34,094 nucleotides of DNA, taken from contig DATAWZ010000122.1 of NCBI GenBank assembly GCA_036266975.1, forward strand, positions 1 through 34,094, given 5' to 3'. This stretch comes from DATAWZ01 sp036266975. Lineage in GTDB: Bacteria; Actinomycetota; Thermoleophilia; Solirubrobacterales; Solirubrobacteraceae. The position numbers and the translations under genes are program-made. Of the stretch, positions 1-7,625 are shown in pieces (position 1 is the first letter of the stretch; every line of letters starts with the position of its first letter). The notes under the pieces were generated by a model. The model was not told the origin of the DNA. It ran no database searches and worked only from the letters and a program-made list of their open reading frames with translations.

Positions 1-117
1 TCGCCTGGCGGCGTCCTCGGGAGCCGAAATAGCGCTGCTATTCCGGCTCCCTGCGTCCTGGCCATGCTCGATTTTCGCTCGCGAATCGACGACCGGATTT
101 ACCGGAGGCACCACTAG
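1..117. repeat. Palindromic repeat, right part (joins with 33960-34094)
   Basis: Bases 1-87 are identical to 34008-34094. A hairpin has 15-nt arms at 19-33 (GGGAGCCGAAATAGC) and 37-51 (GCTATTCCGGCTCCC) around the loop GCT, with 14 of 15 pairs matching. The right arm continues to CTAG at 114-117. The reverse complement of 94-117 matches the start of the end copy (33960-33983) at 20 of 24 positions. The LysR stop codon (TAG on the minus strand, 114-116) lies in this CTAG. I see no other copy inside the window. It may be a REP/MITE-like dispersed repeat and could terminate transcription from both sides. Confidence 0.85.
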
Positions 118-1040
118 CAGGCAGGGCACCCCTCGACGCGATAGGCGATCCCGCGCCGTGGTCCGCGCTTGATCGTTTCGAGCATCGCTCGGGTGGCGGC
201 GCTGAGTCGGCGGTTGGCCGGAAGCGTGATCGCTGTCTGGAATGGTGGTACCTGGTCGCGGGTCGGGACGAACACGATGTCGCGGGTGCCGTCGGCAAGC
301 GATCGGGGGAGCATGCCGATCGCGAGTCCGTTGCGGATGAGCTCGAGCATCGTGGCCGTGTCGTTGACCTCGTAGGTGATGGTGCGGCTCAGGCCCGCCG
401 CGGCGAATGCGCGGTCGACCGCCATCCGGATACCCCAGCCGGCCGGGAGATCGACCAGGGGCTCGTCGCGGAGCGCGGACAGTTCGACGTCGGTGCGCGC
501 GGCGAGCGGATGCCCGGCGGGCATGGCGAGCATGATCGGCTCACACGCCAGTGGAAGGAGCTCCACGCCGGGAGGGCTGTCGCCGGGGAAAGCGACGAAC
601 GCGAGATCAAGGCGCCCATCCCGGACGTCGCGGGCCAGCTCACTGGAGCCGCCGGAGTGGCGAATCTGCACGCCGACTCCGGGGTGCTCGGCACGAAATG
701 CGGCGAGAACCCCGGCGAGGTCGATCGCTCGCATCCCCTGGGCCTGCATCGTGCCGAGCACGACCGTCCCGCGTAGGCCGCCGCGTGCCTCGTCGACGGC
801 GTCCCTCGCTGCCTGCGCGGCAGCGAGGGTCGCACGCGCCTCTGGGAGAAGCGCGTGGCCGGCGTCGGTCAGCCTCACGCTGTGCGTAGACCGGTCGAAC
901 AGCATCGCCCCGAGCTCCTTCTCGAGGCTGCGTACGCCGGCCGAAACGGCCGACTGCACGATGTGCAGGCGCCCGGCCGCGCGGGTGAAGCTGGCCTCCT
1001 CGGCGACGGCGACGAAGGTGGCCAGCTGCCGTAGTTCCAT
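114..1040 (-). CDS. LysR-family transcriptional regulator
   Basis: A 308-residue protein of usual LysR length. Residues 1-60 form the winged helix-turn-helix (MELRQLATFVAVAEEASFT, then a recognition helix around QSAVSAGVRSLE). Residues about 90-300 form the periplasmic-binding-like effector domain. The ATG at 1038-1040 begins the conserved N-terminus, so this start is firm. It is divergent from an MFS transporter / aldo-keto reductase / dehydrogenase operon, with 84 bp between the start codons holding a LysR-type box. By family custom it probably controls that operon and itself in response to a small molecule that cannot be named. Its TAG stop lies within the CTAG edge of the terminal palindrome. 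Confidence 0.93.
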   Translation of the reverse strand: MELRQLATFVAVAEEASFTRAAGRLHIVQSAVSAGVRSLEKELGAMLFDRSTHSVRLTDAGHALLPEARATLAAAQAARDAVDEARGGLRGTVVLGTMQAQGMRAIDLAGVLAAFRAEHPGVGVQIRHSGGSSELARDVRDGRLDLAFVAFPGDSPPGVELLPLACEPIMLAMPAGHPLAARTDVELSALRDEPLVDLPAGWGIRMAVDRAFAAAGLSRTITYEVNDTATMLELIRNGLAIGMLPRSLADGTRDIVFVPTRDQVPPFQTAITLPANRRLSAATRAMLETIKRGPRRGIAYRVEGCPAC

Positions 1041-1050
1041 CCCGGCAATC

Positions 1051-1067
1051 TATCGCTTTAGGCGATA
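1051..1067. promoter_or_regulatory. LysR-type operator (ATC-N9-GAT)
   Basis: A perfect inverted repeat TATCGC-TTTAG-GCGATA lies between the divergent lysR and MFS start codons. It fits the LysR recognition pattern T-N11-A / ATC-N9-GAT, and it begins 11 bp upstream of the lysR ATG. Its position suggests autoregulation and control of the divergent operon. Binding is inferred. Confidence 0.65.
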
Positions 1068-1124
1068 ACCGTAATCAATGGTTTGCGTTGAAACAGATGA
1101 GCGCCTCGACGATCCTGGTTCGCG

Positions 1125-2543
1125 ATGACGGAAACGCCAACACGACAAGATCGCCCCCCGGCCGCGGCCCGCAGTCGCCTTGGGTTCTGGGTGGTGGTGT
1201 TCGCGTTCACGACCGTGATGGCGTTCACCACCGTGCCGACGCCGCTGTGGTTGCTGTACGCGCAGCGCGATCGCTTCTCGTCGTTGACCATCACGGTCGC
1301 ATTCGCCGTGTATGCGCTGGCGGTCGCGATCAGCCTGTTCCTCGCCGGCCATCTCTCTGACCGGCACGGCCGTCGCCGCGTGTTGATGGCGGCCCTCGCC
1401 TTGGAGACGCTCGCCTCGGTCGTGTTCCTGCTTTGGCCCGCGTTGCCGGGCCTGCTCGTGGCGCGGGGGTTGAGCGGCGTAGGGATCGGCGCGGTCACCG
1501 CGACGGCCACCGCGTGGCTGTCAGAGCTGCACGGTCCCGACCCCCGCCGCGCGCAGATCGTCGCGACCGGCGCGAACCTGGGCGGGCTCGGCGCCGGCGG
1601 GTTAGTCTCCGGGCTGCTGGCGCAGTGGGTCACCCAGCCGTTGCGGGTGCCGTTTCTCGTGTTCACCGCGGCGCTGGCCGTGGCGTGGCTGGCGCTGCGG
1701 GCCGCGCCCGAGACGCGCGAACGGCAAGCTCCGCATGCGCGCTATCGATCGCAGCGCATCTCGGTGCCGGCGGACTCGCGCGGTCGCTTCTTCGCCGCCG
1801 CGCTCGGCGCCGCGATCGCCTTCGCGGTGTTCGGGTTGCTGACCTCGCTGGCGCCGAGCTTCCTGGCCGGGACGCTGCATCAGCACTCGCACGCGCTGGC
1901 TGGCGCTGTCTCGTTCGCGGCCTTCGCAACGGCGGCCCTCGCGCAAGCGCTCACCGCGTCCCGCCCCACGCCGCAGTTGGTGACCGCGGCCATCCCCGCG
2001 CTCCTGACGGGGCTCGGCTTGATGACGATCGCCGTCTGGCTCGCCTCCCCGAGCCTGGGCCTGTTCCTCGCCGGCGACGTCATCGTCGGCGCCGGCTGCG
2101 GCCTGACGTTCAAGAGCGCGATCGCCACCGCGTCCGAGGCCGCCGCCGAGGAGCATCGTGCCGAGGCGCTGGCGGGCATCTTCCTCGCCGCCTACCTCGG
2201 CCTGTCGGTGCCGGTGATCGGCATCGGCGCCCTGACCCAGATCGCGTCGGTGCGCGTGAGCCTGCTCGTGTTCGCCGGGCTGCTCGCCGCCGGGATCCTC
2301 GCCGCCGCGCCATCGCTGCTCGGTCGCCGCGGCGGCCGCCCCACTTCACAACCCCAACCCGCCTCCGCTGAGAGGAGCAACCATGTACCGCACAGAACTC
2401 AGGACAACCCCGCTCGGCCGCACCGGCATCGAGATCACCCGCGTCGGGTTCGGCGCCTGGGCGATCGGCGGCGGCGACTGGGAGTTCGGCTGGGGACCGC
2501 AGGACGACGAGGAGTCGATCGCCGCGATCCGTCGCGCGCTTGA
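1125..2543 (+). CDS. MFS transporter (3' end overlaps next gene)
   Basis: A major facilitator superfamily permease with about 12 hydrophobic segments over residues 18-405. The loop 2-3 signature is visible as GHLSDRHGRRRVLM near residue 75. It is probably a drug or organic-acid exporter or importer; the substrate is unknown. The frame stays open 161 bp into the aldo-keto reductase gene, giving an arginine-rich tail of about 54 residues that looks like read-through of another gene's frame. A TGA at 2369-2371 in a neighbouring frame would end the protein just before the next ribosome binding site. A one-base indel near 2300-2370, real or from sequencing, would explain this. It is the first gene of the operon facing lysR. 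Confidence 0.85.
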   Translation: MTETPTRQDRPPAAARSRLGFWVVVFAFTTVMAFTTVPTPLWLLYAQRDRFSSLTITVAFAVYALAVAISLFLAGHLSDRHGRRRVLMAALALETLASVVFLLWPALPGLLVARGLSGVGIGAVTATATAWLSELHGPDPRRAQIVATGANLGGLGAGGLVSGLLAQWVTQPLRVPFLVFTAALAVAWLALRAAPETRERQAPHARYRSQRISVPADSRGRFFAAALGAAIAFAVFGLLTSLAPSFLAGTLHQHSHALAGAVSFAAFATAALAQALTASRPTPQLVTAAIPALLTGLGLMTIAVWLASPSLGLFLAGDVIVGAGCGLTFKSAIATASEAAAEEHRAEALAGIFLAAYLGLSVPVIGIGALTQIASVRVSLLVFAGLLAAGILAAAPSLLGRRGGRPTSQPQPASAERSNHVPHRTQDNPARPHRHRDHPRRVRRLGDRRRRLGVRLGTAGRRGVDRRDPSRA

Positions 2544-3345
2544 GCAGGGGGTGAACTGGATCGACACCGCCGCCGCCTACGGGTTCGGCCGCTCCGAGCG
2601 GATCGTCGGCCGCGCGCTGGCCGGTCTCAGCTGGCGACCGTACGTGTTCACCAAGGCCTCGCTGCTCGAAGGCCCCGACCGCACGGTCGTACACAGTCTG
2701 GGGCGCGACTCGATCCTGCGCGAAGCGGAGGCAAGCCTCGGGCGGCTGGGAGTCGATGCGATCGACCTTTACCAGATCCACTGGCCGATCCCTCAGACCG
2801 ACATCCAGGAGGGGTGGGCGGCGCTCGCCGAGCTCAGGGAGCAGGGCCTCGTGCGCCACATCGGCGTCTCCAACTTCGACGCCGAGCAGTTGCACGTGAT
2901 TGGGCAGATCGCGCCGGTCGAGACGCTGCAGCCCCAGTACTCGCTGATCGAGCGCGACGTCGAACCGGCGGTCCTGCCGTTCGCCGAGCGAAACGGGATC
3001 GGCGTGATCGTCTACTCGCCGATGGCCTCGGGGCTGCTGACGGGTCGCATGACCAGAGAGCGGATCGCCCAGATGTCCGACGACGACTGGCGCAAGCGCG
3101 ACCCGCGGTTCAACCCGCCCCAGCTCGAGCGAAACCTCGAGCTGGTCGGGCGCCTGAGGGCGGTGGCCGACCGGCATGAGACCACTCCAGGCGCGGTCGC
3201 GGTCGCGTGGACGCTGCGCCATCCCGCCGTCAACGGTGCGATCGTCGGCTTCCGTCGACCCGACCAGGTCGAGTCGATCCTCCCCGCGGCGAGCCTCGAG
3301 CTGACCGAGCAGGATCTCGCCGAGATCGAAGGGAGCGCACGATGA
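2383..3345 (+). CDS. Aldo/keto reductase
   Basis: A 320-residue NADPH-dependent aldo/keto reductase with a TIM barrel. The catalytic tetrad is visible as D61 and Y66 (DTAAAYG), K91 (FTKAS) and H133 (QIHWP). The conserved barrel segment GVSNFDAEQL and the C-terminal cofactor-binding stretch (AIVGFRRPDQ) are present. The ATG is preceded by GAGAGGAG at good spacing, so the start is firm even though the upstream MFS frame runs over it. It overlaps the next dehydrogenase by 4 bp (ATGA), so the two are probably translationally coupled and act on related carbonyl or hydroxy-acid substrates. The exact substrate is unknown. Confidence 0.93.
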   Translation: MYRTELRTTPLGRTGIEITRVGFGAWAIGGGDWEFGWGPQDDEESIAAIRRALEQGVNWIDTAAAYGFGRSERIVGRALAGLSWRPYVFTKASLLEGPDRTVVHSLGRDSILREAEASLGRLGVDAIDLYQIHWPIPQTDIQEGWAALAELREQGLVRHIGVSNFDAEQLHVIGQIAPVETLQPQYSLIERDVEPAVLPFAERNGIGVIVYSPMASGLLTGRMTRERIAQMSDDDWRKRDPRFNPPQLERNLELVGRLRAVADRHETTPGAVAVAWTLRHPAVNGAIVGFRRPDQVESILPAASLELTEQDLAEIEGSAR

Positions 3346-4238
3346 CCACGATCGGCTTCATCGGCCTCGGAGCGATGGGCAGCCGGCTCGCCGACCGGCT
3401 GCTCGACGCCGGCCATCCGCTCTACGGGACCAACCGGACCGCGTCCAAGGCCCAGCCGCTGATCGAGCGCGGCCTGATCTGGCGAGATACCCCGCGGGAG
3501 GTGGCAGCGGCCGCGGAGGTCGTGTTCAGCATGGTCACCGACGACGAGGCGCTGGAAGCGATCGTCGCCGGGCCAGACGGGCTCCTCGCAGGCCTCGCGC
3601 CACGGAAGCTGTACGTCGACATGAGCACCGTGAGCCCGCAGACCAGCCAGCGGCTCGCCGAGCGCGTACGCAGGCGCGACGCCCAGATGCTCGACGCGCC
3701 CGTCTCCGGCAGCATCCCGCAGGCCGATACCGGAACGCTGGCGATCATGGTCGGCGGTGAACCGGGCGCATTTGCGGCCGTCCGGCCGTTGTTGCGCGAG
3801 CTCGGCGAACCGGTCACGCATATCGGAGTCAACGGCCAGGGCCTGCTGGTCAAGCTCGCGATCAACATCAGCCTCGCCGTGCAGACCCTGGCGTTCAGCG
3901 AAGGGCTGCTGCTCGCCGAGAGCGCCGGCGTGGACCCCGAGAAGGCGGCTGAGGTGATGGGCACCAGCTCGATCGGCTCGCCGATGCTCCGGGCCAGGAT
4001 CCCCCTGCTCCTTGACCTGCCCGAGCACGCATGGTTCGACGTGGCGCTGATGCACAAGGACATCCGGCTCGCGCGCGAAGCGGGGAGCGATCTGCACATC
4101 CCCCTGCCGTCAACCGCGGTCGCCGACCAGATGCTGTCCAAAGCACGGGCCCTCGGGTACGCCCATCGAGACCTCGCCTCGCTTCACCAGGTGCTGGCGA
4201 GCACCGCCGCTCCACGCGGGGTCGCCACCTCTGCATGA
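3342..4238 (+). CDS. NAD(P)-dependent beta-hydroxyacid dehydrogenase (HIBADH family)
   Basis: A 298-residue protein of the 3-hydroxyisobutyrate / tartronate-semialdehyde / 6-phosphogluconate dehydrogenase-like family. The Rossmann motif GLGAMG is at residues 8-13, and the substrate motif DAPVSGS at 118-124. The catalytic lysine is K171 with N175 (GQGLLVKLAIN). The C-terminal all-helical domain is complete. The ATG at 3342 overlaps the aldo-keto reductase stop (ATGA); an in-frame extension upstream to 3207 is only the other gene read in a second frame. It oxidises a beta-hydroxyacid or reduces a semialdehyde, and it ends the LysR-linked operon. Confidence 0.92.
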   Translation: MTTIGFIGLGAMGSRLADRLLDAGHPLYGTNRTASKAQPLIERGLIWRDTPREVAAAAEVVFSMVTDDEALEAIVAGPDGLLAGLAPRKLYVDMSTVSPQTSQRLAERVRRRDAQMLDAPVSGSIPQADTGTLAIMVGGEPGAFAAVRPLLRELGEPVTHIGVNGQGLLVKLAINISLAVQTLAFSEGLLLAESAGVDPEKAAEVMGTSSIGSPMLRARIPLLLDLPEHAWFDVALMHKDIRLAREAGSDLHIPLPSTAVADQMLSKARALGYAHRDLASLHQVLASTAAPRGVATSA

Positions 4239-4239
4239 T

Positions 4240-5010
4240 CACGGTCGCCACGCTCTCGCTGCGCCCCGCGAGGCAGGATCGACGCCGGCTGGAGCCGCGG
4301 TCCATGCCAGGCCCTCGCGGGGCCGGATAATGCCGCGGCGCCCTGCCGGCTCGGCCAGATCCACACCACGTCCCACGCCAGCCCGGCTCGCTCCAGGCCG
4401 GCAATGACCAGCGCGGACGGGTCGACCGGCCACCGGCCGAGGCCATGCCTCGCGGAGGTCGGGGACGCGTGACGGTTGTTGTGCCAAAACCCGCCGAAGG
4501 ACGCCGGCGCCAGCCAGGACACGTTGCGGGACTCGTCGGTGGCCCGGAGGCCGCGACGGCCGAACGCGTGACAGATCGAGTTGACGCGGTTGGTCACGTG
4601 AGGCAGGAGCAGCACCCTCACCGCCCCGGCCCACAGCACGCCGGTCAGCCCCGGCATCGACCGAGCGGCCGACGCGGCCGCGAGCCCCGCGACCGCCCAA
4701 ACCAGGAACGTCCGGTCGATGAACGACATGACTGGTCGGGCCTTGAAGCTGCGGTGGGTGAACAGACGGTGAACGGCGACGGTGATCCCCACTCCCCCGT
4801 CGCGATGTGGAGAATCGCGAAGACGCCGAGGTCACTCATTCGTAGCAGGCCGTTCCAGGCCTGCCACAGTGCGACGCCGAGGGCGCCCGGCGCCACGGCG
4901 GTGATCGTACGGTGAAGCGCGACGTTCTCGGCGTGAGCCACATCGGCCGACGTCGGACTGGGCACCGCTGCCGTCGCGACGACGTCGGCCACGACCCCCT
5001 CCCCAAGCAT
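4240..5010 (-). pseudogene. Fatty-acid (acyl-CoA delta-9) desaturase, broken
   Basis: Clear pieces of a membrane di-iron desaturase lie on the minus strand. An N-terminal part starts at ATG 5010 and includes a hydrophobic helix (GALGVALWQAWNGLLRM). After a frame change near 4790 come histidine box I (HRLFTHRSF, about 4745-4775), the end of the membrane region (FIDRTFLVWAVAGLA), NSICHAFGRR, and box III (HNNRH, about 4469-4483). The middle histidine box (HRxHH) is absent: box I is joined almost directly to the last membrane helices near 4733, so box I and box III lie about 95 residues apart instead of roughly 170-200. Loss of box II removes iron ligands, so the product cannot be active even without the frameshift. 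It is convergent with the dehydrogenase ending at 4238. The rest, up to 5208, holds only the cspA leader. Confidence 0.85.
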
Positions 5011-5208
5011 GGTCTCTTCGACCAGGCGTTTCGGGTTGGCGCGCGAAGCACCAACGCTAGCGCAGCGCCGGTCGGCGCCGCGCCGCCACTGCTAAACTCG
5101 GTTGAGTTGGCCGGGCCTATGGGGGCTCGGCGTCAACGTGTAAGCGCTCGTAGTCGTTGCGACCAGCACCTTCCGCGTCCGCACGCACCTGAGATCCGGG
5201 AGAAGCAC

Positions 5209-5412
5209 ATGGCAACGGGAACCGTGAAGTGGTTCAGCGACGACAAGGGGTTCGGGTTCATCACCCCCGACGACCAGACGCCCGATCTGTTCGTGCACCA
5301 CAGCACGATCATCGGCGAGGGCTACCGCTCGGTCGCCGAGGGCGCGAAGGTCTCCTTCGAGACCGAGGACGGGCCGAAGGGACCACGAGCGATCAACGTG
5401 CAGAGCCTGTAG
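5209..5412 (+). CDS. cspA: Cold-shock protein (CspA family)
   Basis: A 67-residue single cold-shock domain, full length for the family. RNA-binding motifs RNP1 (KGFGFI) and RNP2 (DLFVHHS) are intact, and the start MATGTVKWF is canonical. GGGAGA lies 5 nt before the ATG. It binds single-stranded RNA and DNA and melts RNA structure, acting as an RNA chaperone and antiterminator. About 200 nt of non-coding sequence precede it; I cannot name a convincing promoter there. Nearby are a former lipid desaturase and a DEAD-box helicase, both typical cold-response partners, so this may be a remnant cold-adaptation neighbourhood. Confidence 0.97.
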   Translation: MATGTVKWFSDDKGFGFITPDDQTPDLFVHHSTIIGEGYRSVAEGAKVSFETEDGPKGPRAINVQSL

Positions 5413-5500
5413 CGGCTCGTCGAACGACAGGCCGTTTGCACGTTCGGGGCGCGGCGGAGGCGCCCGCCCCGGGCCACACTCCAAGGAGAGGCGGCGGGCC

Positions 5501-5632
5501 ATGGTTCCCGCAACATCGAAGCACCCAGCCGAGGACGAGCGCTCGAGTCGAGCGGTCGAAGGGGGATCGGTGGGCGAAGCGAATCGGTCCCCCGGCCTGG
5601 CAACCCCGCGCCGAGTGGAGATGATCCGATGA
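5501..5632 (+). CDS. Small ORF, 43 residues, unknown
   Basis: An open frame from ATG 5501 with AAGGAG at 5483-5488, which is 12 nt upstream and slightly long. Its TGA overlaps the ATG of the next small gene by 4 bp (ATGA), and that gene in turn overlaps the following one the same way. The hydrophilic 43-residue product (starts MVPATSKHPAEDERSS) matches no family I know and has no membrane segment. It may be a real microprotein, or a leader ORF whose translation delivers ribosomes to the downstream genes. The chained overlaps are the main support. Confidence 0.45.
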   Translation: MVPATSKHPAEDERSSRAVEGGSVGEANRSPGLATPRRVEMIR

Positions 5633-5808
5633 AGAGCATGAGTGAGCGGGCGCAGGAGAAGCGCGCGGAGAAACTGGCGATGATGGACGAACAGGTGAAG
5701 ACCGGCGCCTTGGTGATTCGCCAGATGACCGACGAGGAACGCCTGCAGTACCCGCCCCGCCCCGCCCCGCCCAACGGGGCACGCGGCTCACGCGGCCGCC
5801 GCGGATGA
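5629..5808 (+). CDS. Small ORF, 59 residues, unknown
   Basis: A 59-residue charged protein starting MKSMSERAQEKRAEKLAMMD. GGAG sits about 9 nt before the ATG. Residues 1-40 are probably one long helix (heptad-like ERAQEKRAEKLAMMDEQVK), followed by a proline-rich and an arginine/glycine-rich tail. The tail is encoded partly by a 5-bp tandem repeat (CCCGC, about 4.4 copies, 5751-5772). It overlaps both neighbours by ATGA. I do not recognise the family. The basic tail suggests nucleic-acid contact, which is inference only. Confidence 0.6.
   Translation: MKSMSERAQEKRAEKLAMMDEQVKTGALVIRQMTDEERLQYPPRPAPPNGARGSRGRRG
5751..5772 (+). repeat. Pentanucleotide tandem repeat (CCCGC)n
   Basis: About 4.4 copies of CCCGC lie inside the 59-residue small gene and encode a proline-rich tail. 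The unit is not a multiple of three, so a change of copy number would shift the frame before the coupled stop/start. The run is short, so slippage is only a possibility. Confidence 0.7.
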
Positions 5809-6143
5809 GCGGACCGAGCACGTTCTTCATCCCGGGTGTCCCCGGGGATCCCAGCGTGGCCGAGGACGAGTACCGCGGTATGCGCAGCGAGGTCGAAGCG
5901 GATCTCGGCCTGCGGCCGAGCGCTCGCCGGATCCGGCAGCTGGACATGCGCCGTGGCGGCGTCGACTGTGTCACCGCGGTGGGCAGTCCCGATCCGGTCC
6001 GCGGCGGCGTCGTGATGGCGATCTTCGACCTCGGCCCGCGGCGCCCGTTCGTCGTGTGGCGTCAGGTTGACGTCGACCCACAGGACCAGGCCTACGAAGA
6101 GCTGGGATGCACCGCCTACTCAGTGCTCGAGTTCGACGCGTGA
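5805..6143 (+). CDS. Hypothetical protein, 112 residues
   Basis: A 112-residue protein starting MSGPSTFFIPGVPG, overlapping the preceding small gene by ATGA. It appears to be a soluble alpha/beta protein: a helical region (DEYRGMRSEVEADLG), a basic RRIRQLDMRRGG segment, then beta-strand-like stretches (VMAIFDL, PFVVWRQVDV, TAYSVLEFDA). No signal peptide, membrane helix or metal motif is visible. I do not recognise the family. It is the largest member of the three-gene coupled unit between cspA and the DEAD-box helicase, so the three probably share one transcript and perhaps one function. Confidence 0.75.
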   Translation: MSGPSTFFIPGVPGDPSVAEDEYRGMRSEVEADLGLRPSARRIRQLDMRRGGVDCVTAVGSPDPVRGGVVMAIFDLGPRRPFVVWRQVDVDPQDQAYEELGCTAYSVLEFDA

Positions 6144-6343
6144 GAAGACGCGACGGGATCGAGCCGTTGCAGGCGACGGCCCGGCGCCGCGAGCAGCGCT
6201 GACGCACCTGCTAGGTTTGTCGTGAGCGGTCGACGCCGTCGGCCGCGAGGCAGCTTGCTTGGGTCCCGCAGTTCGCGGTTCGGGTCAGCCTGGCCTACCG
6301 AATCGTACGCGGCTCAGTTGGAAGCGCCGCCAAGGAGTAACAC

Positions 6344-7552
6344 ATGACAGAGCAGTCCTTCGCCGATCTCGGCGTGTCCCGCGCGGTCGTTGACGCCCTC
6401 AGCAACCAGGGAATCACCGGACCCTTTGCCGTTCAGCGCGACGTGATCGGCGACGTCCTCGCCGGCCACGACGTGCTCGTGCGCTCGCCCACCGGCTCGG
6501 GCAAGACGCTCGCCTTCGGGATCCCGCTCGTCGAGCGGCTCGACTCCCACGCGCCCCGACCGACCGGTCTCGTGCTCGCGCCGACGCGCGAGCTCGCCAG
6601 CCAGATCGTGCAGGAGCTCCGCCCGATCGCGCACGCTCGCGCCCTGCGCGTCACCGCGGTCTACGGCGGCGTCGGCTTCGTCGAGCAGGCGCGCAACGCG
6701 GCCCGCTCGCACCTGCTCGTCGCGACGCCCGGACGACTGGAGGACCTGCTCGACCGCGGGGCCTTCACGCTCGCGGAGATCCGGATCCTCGTCGTCGACG
6801 AGGCCGATCGGATGCTCGACATGGGCTTTCGCCCGGCGGTCGATCGCATCGTCGCGCGCTGTCCGCGCGAGCGGCAGACGTTGTGCTTCTCGGCCACCCT
6901 CGACGGCGAGGCCGGCCGCGTGGCCAAGAAGTACACGCGGAACGCGATCGTCCATCAGCGCGGGCCCGACGTCCGGCGCGCAAGCGTCGATGTCGAGCAC
7001 CGCTTTGTCGAGGTCGGCTCCGAGGGCCGCGTTGAGGCGCTCGTCGGCGAGCTGCGCCGGGAGCGCGAGCTCGCCCTCGTCTTCGTGCGCACCAAGCGCG
7101 GCGCCGAGCGGCTCGTCAAGCGCCTGGCCGGTCACGGGGTCCAGGCGGTCGCCATGCACGGCAACAAGTCCCAAGGCCAGCGCGAGCGCGCACTCGCGCG
7201 GTTCCAGGCGGGCACGGTCGACACGCTGGTCGCCACCGACGTCGCCGCCCGTGGGATCGACGTCGCCGGCATCTCGCACGTGATCAACTTCGATCCTCCC
7301 GCCGACAGCGACACCTACGTGCACCGCGTCGGGCGGACGGGACGCGCCGGTGCCAAGGGCGTCGGCGTCACCCTCGTCGATGCGAGCGAGCGCCCGGAGA
7401 TCGTCCGGCTCGCCGACCACCTCGCGATCGACCACGGGATGGTCGGCAACCACGCGACACGTCGAACGCCGCCTCGCCCGGCGCCCGCGGCCGCCCGATC
7501 GGCCCGCCGATCCTCCCGCCGACGTCGCGCGCCGAGCGGCGCCGCGCGCTGA
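6344..7552 (+). CDS. DEAD-box ATP-dependent RNA helicase
   Basis: A 402-residue superfamily 2 RNA helicase with every core motif: Q-motif glutamine 31, Walker A SPTGSGKT (48-55), PTRELA (80-85), TPGR (128-131), VDEAD (151-155), SAT (183-185), the RecA2 motif ATDVAARGID (297-306) and HRVGRTGR (327-334). The core is followed by an arginine-rich tail (about 365-402) of the kind that anchors such helicases to RNA. A strong AAGGAG precedes the ATG. It probably remodels RNA structure or assists ribosome assembly or mRNA decay. Its place next to cspA fits a cold-response role. It is RhlE-like in compactness; the orthologue cannot be fixed from motifs alone. The 200 bp before it hold nothing I can name. 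Confidence 0.95.
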   Translation: MTEQSFADLGVSRAVVDALSNQGITGPFAVQRDVIGDVLAGHDVLVRSPTGSGKTLAFGIPLVERLDSHAPRPTGLVLAPTRELASQIVQELRPIAHARALRVTAVYGGVGFVEQARNAARSHLLVATPGRLEDLLDRGAFTLAEIRILVVDEADRMLDMGFRPAVDRIVARCPRERQTLCFSATLDGEAGRVAKKYTRNAIVHQRGPDVRRASVDVEHRFVEVGSEGRVEALVGELRRERELALVFVRTKRGAERLVKRLAGHGVQAVAMHGNKSQGQRERALARFQAGTVDTLVATDVAARGIDVAGISHVINFDPPADSDTYVHRVGRTGRAGAKGVGVTLVDASERPEIVRLADHLAIDHGMVGNHATRRTPPRPAPAAARSARRSSRRRRAPSGAAR

Positions 7553-7625
7553 CCCGCCCCCGCCTGACCTGAACGAGTTTCAATCGGCGTGCGCGACCTT
7601 CGCGCTGTGATGGTGTTCTGCCTGC

